Assembly: GCA_965651815.1 (NCBI GenBank)
Contig: CBFGTJ010000106.1
Span: 1 to 10,745, forward strand
DNA length: 10,745 nt
Reading direction: 5' to 3'
From: CBFGTJ01 sp965651815
GTDB lineage: Bacteria > Actinomycetota > Acidimicrobiia > Acidimicrobiales > Microtrichaceae
Every line of letters starts with the position of its first letter. Position 1 is the stretch's first letter. The notes below the pieces were generated by a model. That model made no database searches, was not told where the DNA came from, and saw only the letters and a program-made list of their open reading frames with translations. Shown one piece after another: positions 1 through 5,139 of the stretch. Position numbers and translations under genes: made by a program.

Positions 1-427
1 GGGCGCACTGGCCGTACAGGTCGACCGCGACGACCGCAGCCGGCAGGCGGTCCGACGCCGCGGCCTCGGCGAGCGCGGACTCGAGCAGCTCCGGGTCCAT
101 GTTCCAGGTGTCGCGCTCGGAGTCGATGAAGCGCAGCGACGCCCCCAGGTAGCGGGCGGCGTTGGCCGGTGCGACGAAGGTGAAGGTCGAGACCCAGACC
201 TCGTCCCCGGGCCGGACGCCCACGAGCCGCAGGGCCAGGTGCAGCGCCGCGGTCCCGCTGGCCAGCGCCACGGCCGCCTCCGCCCCGGTGTGCTCCACGA
301 CGTCGGCCTCGAAGCCGTCCACCTCCTCGCCGAGCGTGGTGATCCAGTTCGACTCGAACGCGGCGACGAGCCGCTCGAGCTCGTCGCCCGACATGTCGGG
401 GGGTGAGAGGTAGATCCGCTTCGCCAC
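1..427 (-). CDS. PglE-like DegT/DnrJ/EryC1/StrS sugar aminotransferase (3' part outside window)
   Basis: PLP-dependent aminotransferase that would add an amino group to C4 of a UDP-4-keto-6-deoxy-HexNAc, in the cytoplasm. Reading from the GTG at 427-425, about 142 residues are present and the frame is open at the left edge. The N-terminus reads YLSPPDMSG (residues 6-14), a pattern I associate with PglE-type enzymes; SGTAALHL (57-64) is the PLP-phosphate loop and STFTFVAPAN (80-89) the next conserved block. The Schiff-base lysine lies beyond the window, so activity cannot be judged. I chose this start because the family signature begins five residues later and a TACGGT -10 box sits just 7 bases upstream, suggesting a leaderless message; there is no Shine-Dalgarno sequence. 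It is divergent from the PglC/PglD-like pair, which fits a shared bacillosamine pathway. Substrate is inferred from context; class is certain. Confidence 0.9.
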   Translation of the reverse strand, partial: MAKRIYLSPPDMSGDELERLVAAFESNWITTLGEEVDGFEADVVEHTGAEAAVALASGTAALHLALRLVGVRPGDEVWVSTFTFVAPANAARYLGASLRFIDSERDTWNMDPELLESALAEAAASDRLPAAVVAVDLYGQCA

Positions 428-433
428 CCGATC

Positions 434-439
434 ACCGTA
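434..439 (-). promoter_or_regulatory. -10 box (TACGGT) for the aminotransferase gene
   Basis: On the minus strand the string GGCCGGTACGGT ends 7 bases before the GTG start at 427. TACGGT fits the actinobacterial TANNNT -10 pattern, and the expected transcription start would fall at or within a base or two of the start codon, implying a leaderless transcript. No convincing -35 hexamer is visible. Inference from sequence only. Confidence 0.45.
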
Positions 440-513
440 CCGGCCGGACGACCGCGGCACCCCGCCGTGTGAACAGCGTTCAGCCGGGCCGCCGCGTTCG
501 GGCGGGACGCCGG

Positions 514-519
514 TACGCT
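514..519 (+). promoter_or_regulatory. -10 box (TACGCT) for the PglC/PglD-like operon
   Basis: TACGCT follows GCCGG and lies 9 bases upstream of the GTG at 529, so transcription would start about 2-4 bases before the start codon (near-leaderless). The enclosing ACGCCGGTACG (507-517) recurs exactly at 4051-4061 before the epimerase gene, and GCCGGTACG recurs on the minus strand before the aminotransferase. No clear -35 element is seen. Confidence 0.45.
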
Positions 520-528
520 GCACGGTCC

Positions 529-1152
529 GTGGACCGTCCCGACCGCCCGTACCGCGGCAAGCGCGCCGTGGACCTGTGCCTGCTCGCCGTCGTCGCGGTG
601 CCCGCCGCGCTGGTCGGTGCGGTGTGCGCGCTGGCCGTCAGGGCCACCTCGCCCGGGCCCGTGTTCTTCCGCCAGGAGCGGGTCGGCATGGACGGCCGCC
701 CCTTCACGGTGTGGAAGTTCCGCACGATGGTCGCCGGCGACAACCCGGTCTTCCCCGACGCGTCGCGGATCACGCCGGTCGGGCGGGTGCTGCGCCGGCT
801 CTCGCTCGACGAGCTGCCCCAGCTCATCAACGTCGCGCGCGGCGAGATGAGCGTCGTGGGACCGCGGCCGACCCTCGCCTACCAGGTCGAGCGCTACGAC
901 GCGCGCCAGCGGCGCCGGCTCGCGGTCCGCCCGGGGCTGACGGGGCTCGCCCAGGTCAACGGGCGCAACGCGCTCGACTGGCCGACCCGCATCGAGTTCG
1001 ACGTGCGCTACGTCGAGACACAGTCGGTGCGGACCGACCTCCAGATCCTCGCCCGCACCGTCCGCACGATGCTCTCCGGCGAGGGCGTGGAGGGCCACCC
1101 CACCGACGACCCGCTCGCGGCGACGCCCGACGCGGACCGGAGCGGCGAGTGA
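529..1152 (+). CDS. PglC-like initiating phosphoglycosyl transferase (bacterial sugar transferase)
   Basis: Monotopic membrane enzyme expected to transfer a sugar-1-phosphate from a UDP-sugar to undecaprenyl phosphate, starting a lipid-linked glycan at the inner face of the membrane. From GTG 529 it is 207 residues, close to the roughly 200 of short PglC-type enzymes and lacking the multi-TM N-terminus of WbaP-type ones. KRAVDL (11-16) leads into a single hydrophobic segment (about 14-37) with a helix-breaking Pro25, as in re-entrant PglC helices. FRQERVG (47-53), KFRTM, the catalytic Asp94-Glu95 dyad in SLDELPQL, GPRP (111-114) and RPGLTG from Arg134 followed by AQVNGRN are all intact. In-frame GTG 469 and ATG 403 are alternative starts, but 529 fits the family length and the -10 box at 514-519. 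The stop overlaps the next start by GTGA. Family certain; N,N'-diacetylbacillosamine as substrate is inferred from neighbours. Confidence 0.93.
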   Translation: MDRPDRPYRGKRAVDLCLLAVVAVPAALVGAVCALAVRATSPGPVFFRQERVGMDGRPFTVWKFRTMVAGDNPVFPDASRITPVGRVLRRLSLDELPQLINVARGEMSVVGPRPTLAYQVERYDARQRRRLAVRPGLTGLAQVNGRNALDWPTRIEFDVRYVETQSVRTDLQILARTVRTMLSGEGVEGHPTDDPLAATPDADRSGE

Positions 1153-1802
1153 GCACGGCGACCCGGGACCTGGTGATCGTCGGCGCCGGCGGTCACGGGC
1201 GGGAGCTGTTCGACGCCGTCCTGGCGGTCAACCGGGTGCGGCCGACCTGGCGGGTCCTCGGGGTCGTCGACGACGACCCGCAGCACACCGACCGCCTCGA
1301 GCGGATCGGCCTGGAGCTGCTGGGGCCGATCGAGCGGCTGCTCGAGCTCGGCTGCGCCTACGCGCTGGGGATCGGCACCTCCGAGGTGCGCCAGCGGCTC
1401 GCCGCCCGCTTCGACGCCGCCGGGTTGGAGCCGGCCACCGTCGTGCACCCCGGCGCGCACCTCGGCAGCGACGTCGAGCTCGGCCCGGGCGCGGTGGTGT
1501 TCGACCGGTGCACGCTCACGACCCACGTGCGCATCGGTGCCCACACGCACCTCAACGTGGGCTGCGCGGTGCAGCACGATTCGGTGCTCGGGGACGCCGT
1601 GCAGGTCTCACCGGGGGTGTTCGTGAACGGCGACTGCCGCATCGGCGACGCGGTGTTCCTGGGCACCGGGGCGATCGTCACCCGCGGCACCACGGTCGGC
1701 GAGCGCGCCCGGGTCGGCGCCGGGGCGGTCGTCCTCGACGACGTCGCGCCCGGGACGACCGTGGTCGGGGTGCCGGCGGCGCCGACCGCGACGGACACCT
1801 GA
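1149..1802 (+). CDS. PglD/NeuD-type sugar O/N-acetyltransferase (left-handed beta-helix)
   Basis: Soluble, probably trimeric acetyl-CoA-dependent acyltransferase; in the bacillosamine pathway the PglD homologue acetylates the C4 amino group of UDP-4-amino-4,6-dideoxy-GlcNAc. It has 217 residues. The N-terminal Rossmann-like UDP-sugar domain starts with VGAGGHGRE (11-19), diagnostic of the PglD/NeuD group. From about residue 100 hexapeptide repeats form the beta-helix (for example LGSDVELGPGAV and GDCRIGDAVFLGTGA). His143 in VQHDS aligns by motif with the catalytic His125 of Campylobacter PglD (GAVIEHDC). The GTG start overlaps the sugar-transferase stop by four bases and is preceded by GGAG at 1139-1142 with a 6-base spacer, so translation is probably coupled. 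NeuD-like sialic-acid O-acetylation is the alternative, but no sialic-acid genes are nearby. Confidence 0.92.
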   Translation: MSTATRDLVIVGAGGHGRELFDAVLAVNRVRPTWRVLGVVDDDPQHTDRLERIGLELLGPIERLLELGCAYALGIGTSEVRQRLAARFDAAGLEPATVVHPGAHLGSDVELGPGAVVFDRCTLTTHVRIGAHTHLNVGCAVQHDSVLGDAVQVSPGVFVNGDCRIGDAVFLGTGAIVTRGTTVGERARVGAGAVVLDDVAPGTTVVGVPAAPTATDT

Positions 1803-1808
1803 ACCCGG

Positions 1809-1838
1809 GGCCGACGCCAGCGGACGAGCGTCCCGGCC
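1809..1838. terminator. Possible bidirectional hairpin between convergent genes
   Basis: In the 47-base gap between convergent stops, GGCCG+ACGC (1809-1817) can pair with GCGT+CGGCC (1828-1831, 1834-1838) across a 10-base loop, with a 2-base bulge (CC, 1832-1833). No U-tract follows on either strand, as is usual in very GC-rich genomes. Such GC-rich inverted repeats are easily formed by chance here. Confidence 0.35.
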
Positions 1839-1849
1839 GAGTCCGCCGC

Positions 1850-2839
1850 TCAGAACAGCTCGACGTCGCCGAGGGTGAGGTCGAGGTCCCCGATGCGGGG
1901 CACGCCGGCACGACGGACCGGACGCCAGGTGAGGATGGGACCGAGCTGGGGCGCGGGGACGAAGCCGTCGCGCAGGCCCCGCACGGCGCGGCTGCAGCGC
2001 AGCTCGTAGTCCGCACCGGAGGCCGAGGCGATGCGCCCCATCACGCCGGCGAGGCGGCGCCCCTCGGGCACGAGCACCTCGCACACGGCGCACTCCAGCG
2101 CGGCGCCCCGCCGGCGCAGCCGGAGGATCACCACCCCGTCCTCGAGGGAGCCGCCCACCGGCACCGCCCGGTAGCGGAGCGGATCGAAGCGGTACCGCCA
2201 CTGCAGGTACTCGGCCGAGCGTTCGGTCGCGATGCCGGCGGGCCGCGCGCAACTGGCGAGCAGGCGGTCGACGGCGTCGGTGTCCGAGAGCAGGTCCACC
2301 GCACGCTCCCCCACCCCGGTGGGCTCGGACCACAGCTCCGCCGCGGTGCGGGCCCGGAGCATCGTCGGCAACGACCCCACCGACCCGGGTCGGACGCCGA
2401 CGGGCACCCGCCCGACCTCGGACCACCCCATCTTCAGGTACCCCGGCCGGCTCTTGTCGTTCGGCGTGTTGAAGATGACCTGGACGCCGTCGGCCTCGAG
2501 CTCGGGGATCGCCCCGAGGGTGAGCTTCGTGAAGATCCCGCGGCCCTGCCACCTCGGGTGCGTCGCCGTGTCGACGGCCCGCACGGCGGTGATGCGCTCA
2601 CCGGAGGGGGTCCTGAACGCCCAGCGGAGGAAGACCCGCAGGCCCACCAGCTCGCCCTCGGCCTCGGCCACCCAGGACGGGGACGGACCGAAGGGGTTCT
2701 GGTCGTGCTTCCAGGCGTAGAAGTCCTCGTTGGGGTCGCCGTCGACCCAGCCGAGCGACGCGCGGCACAGCGCGATGATCGCCGGGCGGTCGTCCTCGGT
2801 GGCGCGCCGGATCGTGAGCTCGCCCTCTGCCGTCGTCAT
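1850..2839 (-). CDS. GNAT-family N-acyltransferase, probable two-domain form
   Basis: Cytoplasmic acyl-CoA-dependent transferase of 329 residues, about twice a single GNAT domain. The first domain starts at LTIRRATEDDRPAI (8-21) and carries the acyl-CoA pyrophosphate loop RWQGRGIFTKL (96-106; Gln98-Gly-Arg-Gly101) preceded by AVDTATHP. A tryptophan-rich FYAWKHDQNPFG block lies at 40-51 and a similar-looking YLQWRYRFDP block opens the C-terminal half, which suggests an internal duplication or a degenerate second GNAT fold. No signal peptide or membrane segment is seen. I prefer ATG 2839 over in-frame ATG 2863 because the fold starts right after it; AGGGG lies only 2 bases upstream, a weak ribosome site. 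It lies downstream of, and on the same strand as, the beta-propeller gene, but a hairpin and a possible TAGCGT box separate them. Substrate unknown; an amino sugar of the local glycan is plausible. Confidence 0.85.
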   Translation of the reverse strand: MTTAEGELTIRRATEDDRPAIIALCRASLGWVDGDPNEDFYAWKHDQNPFGPSPSWVAEAEGELVGLRVFLRWAFRTPSGERITAVRAVDTATHPRWQGRGIFTKLTLGAIPELEADGVQVIFNTPNDKSRPGYLKMGWSEVGRVPVGVRPGSVGSLPTMLRARTAAELWSEPTGVGERAVDLLSDTDAVDRLLASCARPAGIATERSAEYLQWRYRFDPLRYRAVPVGGSLEDGVVILRLRRRGAALECAVCEVLVPEGRRLAGVMGRIASASGADYELRCSRAVRGLRDGFVPAPQLGPILTWRPVRRAGVPRIGDLDLTLGDVELF

Positions 2840-2863
2840 CGCCCCTGGCCCCGCACGGCCCAC

Positions 2864-2869
2864 ACGCTA
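2864..2869 (-). promoter_or_regulatory. Possible -10 box (TAGCGT) for the GNAT gene
   Basis: Minus-strand GCGGTAGCGT places TAGCGT 24 bases before ATG 2839, giving a leader of roughly 18 bases. It resembles the GGTACG-type boxes elsewhere in the window but with one inserted or changed base. No clear -35 hexamer is seen. If real, the GNAT gene is not dependent on the upstream unit. Confidence 0.3.
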
Positions 2870-2900
2870 CCGCCCGTCGGGCCGGTCACGACACGGGGGT

Positions 2901-2920
2901 GCGGCGGAACCGACCGCCGC
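2901..2920 (-). terminator. Hairpin terminator after the beta-propeller gene
   Basis: GCGGCGG (2901-2907) and CCGCCGC (2914-2920) form a perfect 7-bp all-GC stem with a 6-base loop (AACCGA on the plus strand). It starts one base after the TGA stop (2924-2922) of the beta-propeller gene. Position, perfect stem and small loop support a terminator; no U-run follows. Confidence 0.5.
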
Positions 2921-2921
2921 C

Positions 2922-3989
2922 TCACGGACGCCGGAGGTGCACCGTGACCCGCTCCAGCCGTGCGTCGCGCCACCGGTCCGCGGCGCTCGAGCGCACCCGG
3001 TAGAGGTCGAACCGGTCGCCGTCGATGCGCCGCTGCACGGGCCCGCCCGAGTCGATGGTCACGTACAGCACCTCGGCGGGCACGGGCTCGGGGTGCAGCC
3101 ACTGCGGAGTGGTCCAGCGCAGCCCGTCGCCGGACACGCTGATGCCGTGGTTCCACCGGGCGATGCCGTCGGAGACCTCCTGGACCGCCGAGTGGACGAG
3201 CACCCGGGCACCCAGCGACGGCGCGTCCGCGACGTCGAACCACACGACTCGGCGGTGGACCATCGGCAGCAGCTCGTCGGAGCGCCCGCCCAGGCCCGGC
3301 TCGTCCCAGCGGCCGTCGAAGTGCTTGCGGAACTCCGGGACCCGACCCTCCCGTGCCGCGGCGAGCACCTCGGCGAGGGGGGCACGGGCGACCGACAGGT
3401 CCCGGCGGCTGTGCAGCAGGCCCCGGTCCTGGAAGTACACGTGGAACCAGCCGTCGCGCACGACCAGCGCGCCGGGCCCGACGTCGACGGGCCGTGGCCG
3501 GGCGGGGTCGTGCTCCTCGAGCCACGAGGTGACGATCCGGCCGAGGTCGCGGAACGTGGCGCCCTCGTCGTGGGAGACCGCCATGCCGAGGAACGAGTAG
3601 TAGTCCCGGGGGTCGCCCCCGCGGAACGTCTCGCCGTGGTAGACGAGCAGCAGCGCGCCGCTGTCGGGGTCGTGGTGCAGCGGGCCGCCGGAGGCGTGGT
3701 CGACGTCGGGCGGCAGCCCCTCGATGGGCTGGCGGGCGGCGAGCAGGCCCCGGATGAACCCGCCGTGCGACAGGTCGTGGCGGGCGAGCGCGGGGCCGTT
3801 CGGTGCGACCACGAGGGTGCGGCCGTCGCCGGGGCGGTGGATGCCCATCGTCCCGTCGACCCAGAACTCGAGGCCCGCCGCGCGCCGCTCGTTCGCGCCG
3901 ACGAGCGTGACCGGCTCGGTCGCCTCGAACCGCACCTCCGGCACCGCTCCACCGGGAGCGATCCCGGCGGCGTCCCCGCCGACCCTCAC
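2922..3989 (-). CDS. Glycosidase-like beta-propeller protein of unknown function
   Basis: A 355-residue protein that I cannot assign to a named function. Features suggest a five-bladed propeller of the GH43/GH32/GH68 or sialidase-like kind: repeated DG/aromatic strands such as DGWFHVYFQDRG (179-190), SGGPLHHDPDSG (100-111) followed by LLLVYHGE (113-120), an Asp-box-like SHDEGATF (139-146), and WNHGISVSGDGLRW (279-292). Acidic residues are plentiful but I cannot name a catalytic pair. There is no signal peptide or membrane segment, so it should be cytoplasmic, which is odd for a secreted-glycan hydrolase. GTG 3989 is chosen because GGAGG lies 4 bases upstream and a TACGAT box sits 21 bases upstream; in-frame GTG 4007 and ATG 4052 are alternatives. 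It is divergent from the sugar epimerase gene, so a role with a nucleotide sugar or lipid-linked intermediate is possible. A glycosyltransferase-like or lectin role cannot be excluded. Confidence 0.8.
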   Translation of the reverse strand: MRVGGDAAGIAPGGAVPEVRFEATEPVTLVGANERRAAGLEFWVDGTMGIHRPGDGRTLVVAPNGPALARHDLSHGGFIRGLLAARQPIEGLPPDVDHASGGPLHHDPDSGALLLVYHGETFRGGDPRDYYSFLGMAVSHDEGATFRDLGRIVTSWLEEHDPARPRPVDVGPGALVVRDGWFHVYFQDRGLLHSRRDLSVARAPLAEVLAAAREGRVPEFRKHFDGRWDEPGLGGRSDELLPMVHRRVVWFDVADAPSLGARVLVHSAVQEVSDGIARWNHGISVSGDGLRWTTPQWLHPEPVPAEVLYVTIDSGGPVQRRIDGDRFDLYRVRSSAADRWRDARLERVTVHLRRP

Positions 3990-4010
3990 CGGCCCTCCCG
4001 CACCCACGGG

Positions 4011-4016
4011 ATCGTA
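4011..4016 (-). promoter_or_regulatory. -10 box (TACGAT) for the beta-propeller gene
   Basis: Minus-strand TACGAT matches TANNNT and lies 21 bases before GTG 3989, giving a leader of about 15 bases that contains the GGAGG ribosome site (3998-3994). It faces away from an identical TACGAT at 4058-4063 on the plus strand, so the two promoters are back to back. Confidence 0.45.
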
Positions 4017-4057
4017 GCGTCGCGGCCCGCAGGGTCGGTGCGGGCCGGGCACGCCGG

Positions 4058-4063
4058 TACGAT
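4058..4063 (+). promoter_or_regulatory. -10 box (TACGAT) for the epimerase gene
   Basis: TACGAT follows GCCGG inside ACGCCGGTACG (4051-4061), an 11-base string identical to 507-517 upstream of the PglC-like gene. The expected transcription start near 4070 leaves a leader of about 39 bases containing GAGGGGG (4098-4104), 4 bases before GTG 4109. No convincing -35 hexamer is visible. Confidence 0.45.
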
Positions 4064-4108
4064 CGCGGGGCCGCGGGCGAGCGCCCGCCGGCTCGAAGAG
4101 GGGGCGAC

Positions 4109-5038
4109 GTGAAGGTCCTGGTCACCGGAGGTGCGGGGTTCATCGGTGCGAACCTGTGCCGCCACCTGGAGCGCGCGCCGGGGGTCGACGAGGTCGTCGC
4201 GTTCGACGACCTGTCCACCGGCCTGCGGGAGAACCTCGACGGCTGCAGCGCGAAGCTCGTGGAGGGGACGATCCTCGACCGCGAGGCGCTCGAGGCCGCC
4301 TGCTCGGACGTCGCGGCGATCGTGCACCTCGGCGCCCGTCCCTCGGTGCCGCGCTCGGTCGCCGATCCGGTGGCCTCCCACGACGTCAACGCGACGGGCA
4401 CGCTCAACGTGCTCGAGGCGGCCCGCCGGGCGGGTGACGTCCACGTGGTCGCCGCGTCCTCCTCCTCGGTGTACGGCGCCAACCCGACCCTGCCCAAGCA
4501 CGAGGACCTCGCGCCCCGGCCGCTGAGCCCCTACGCGGCGTCGAAGCTCGCGACGGAGTCCTACACGCTCGCGTGGCAGCACAGCTACGGGCTGCCGACG
4601 CTCGCGTTCCGCTTCTTCAACGTGTTCGGCCCGCTGCAGCCGGCCGGCCACGCGTACGCGGCGGTGGTGCCGGCGTTCGTCTCCGCCGCCCTGGCCGGCG
4701 AGCCGCTCCCCGTGCACGGCGACGGCACCCAGTCGCGGGACTTCACCTACGTCGACACGGTCTGCGCCGTCATCACCGACGCGGTGCTGCGCCGGGTGAC
4801 CAGCCCCGAGCCGGTGAACCTCGCGTTCGGCAGCCGCACCACCCTGCTCGAGGTCATCGACCTGCTCTCCGAGCTCCTCGGCGAGGAGCTCCCGGTCCGC
4901 CACACCGAGCCCCGCGTGGGCGACGTGCCGCACTCGCAGGCCTCGAACGACCGACTCCTCGAGCTGTTCCCGGACATCCGGCCGGTGGAGCTGCGCGAGG
5001 GGCTGAAGGCGACGATCGACTGGTTCCGGTCCCGCTGA
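4109..5038 (+). CDS. NAD-dependent sugar epimerase (extended SDR, GalE/WbpP-like)
   Basis: Cytoplasmic UDP-sugar 4-epimerase or related NAD(P)-dependent enzyme of 309 residues, a normal length for extended SDRs. VTGGAGFIG (5-13) is the nucleotide-binding glycine motif, FDDLSTG follows the second strand and binds the adenosine ribose, HLGARPSVPRSVADP is the conserved substrate/nicotinamide segment, SSSSVYG (117-123) supplies the catalytic serine, and Tyr142-x3-Lys146 (YAASK) the catalytic pair. RFFNVFGP and DFTYVDT complete the fold. The PSVPRS..DP pattern is common in GalE and in WbpP/TviC-type UDP-HexNAc(A) 4-epimerases; I cannot tell these apart by eye. GTG 4109 has GAGGGGG 4 bases upstream. 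With the dehydrogenase at 7131-8399 it could make a UDP-GalNAc or UDP-GalNAcA precursor (inference). Single gene, convergent with the dehydratase. Confidence 0.92.
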   Translation: MKVLVTGGAGFIGANLCRHLERAPGVDEVVAFDDLSTGLRENLDGCSAKLVEGTILDREALEAACSDVAAIVHLGARPSVPRSVADPVASHDVNATGTLNVLEAARRAGDVHVVAASSSSVYGANPTLPKHEDLAPRPLSPYAASKLATESYTLAWQHSYGLPTLAFRFFNVFGPLQPAGHAYAAVVPAFVSAALAGEPLPVHGDGTQSRDFTYVDTVCAVITDAVLRRVTSPEPVNLAFGSRTTLLEVIDLLSELLGEELPVRHTEPRVGDVPHSQASNDRLLELFPDIRPVELREGLKATIDWFRSR

Positions 5039-5058
5039 GCGGGCGCCCGGCCGGCTGA

Positions 5059-5079
5059 GGGCCCCGGCGCCGTGGGCCC
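5059..5079 (+). terminator. Hairpin after the epimerase gene
   Basis: GGGCCC (5059-5064) and GGGCCC (5074-5079) can form a 6-bp GC stem around a 9-base loop that is itself self-complementary (CGGCGCC). It lies 21 bases after the TGA at 5036-5038, in a stretch rich in GC palindromes (GGGCGCCC 5041-5048, CCGGCCGG 5047-5054). No U-run follows. Confidence 0.4.
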
Positions 5080-5109
5080 CGCCGCCGCGGACCTCCCAGG
5101 GACCCCCGT

Positions 5110-5125
5110 CCGGCGAGCTCGTCGG
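5110..5125 (-). terminator. Hairpin after the dehydratase gene
   Basis: CCGGCG (5110-5115) and CGTCGG (5120-5125) can pair around an AGCT tetraloop, 14 bases beyond the TGA (5142-5140) of the minus-strand dehydratase gene. A second inverted repeat, GACCGG-C-CCGGTC (5129-5141), overlaps that stop codon. Either may help end transcription; the evidence is the fold and the position only. Confidence 0.35.
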
Positions 5126-5139
5126 GCGGACCGGCCCGG

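Noticed and set aside
1508..2947. Long open frame on the plus strand (479 codons) across the PglD-like and GNAT genes
   Set aside because: Low-complexity Arg/Gly/Pro/His-rich translation with no domain motifs, lying antisense to the GNAT gene and overlapping the acetyltransferase; such frames are expected from the extreme GC bias.
2730..4112. Plus-strand frame of 460 codons antisense to the propeller gene
   Set aside because: No recognisable motifs; the minus strand carries a protein with propeller-like motifs, a GGAGG site and a -10 box.
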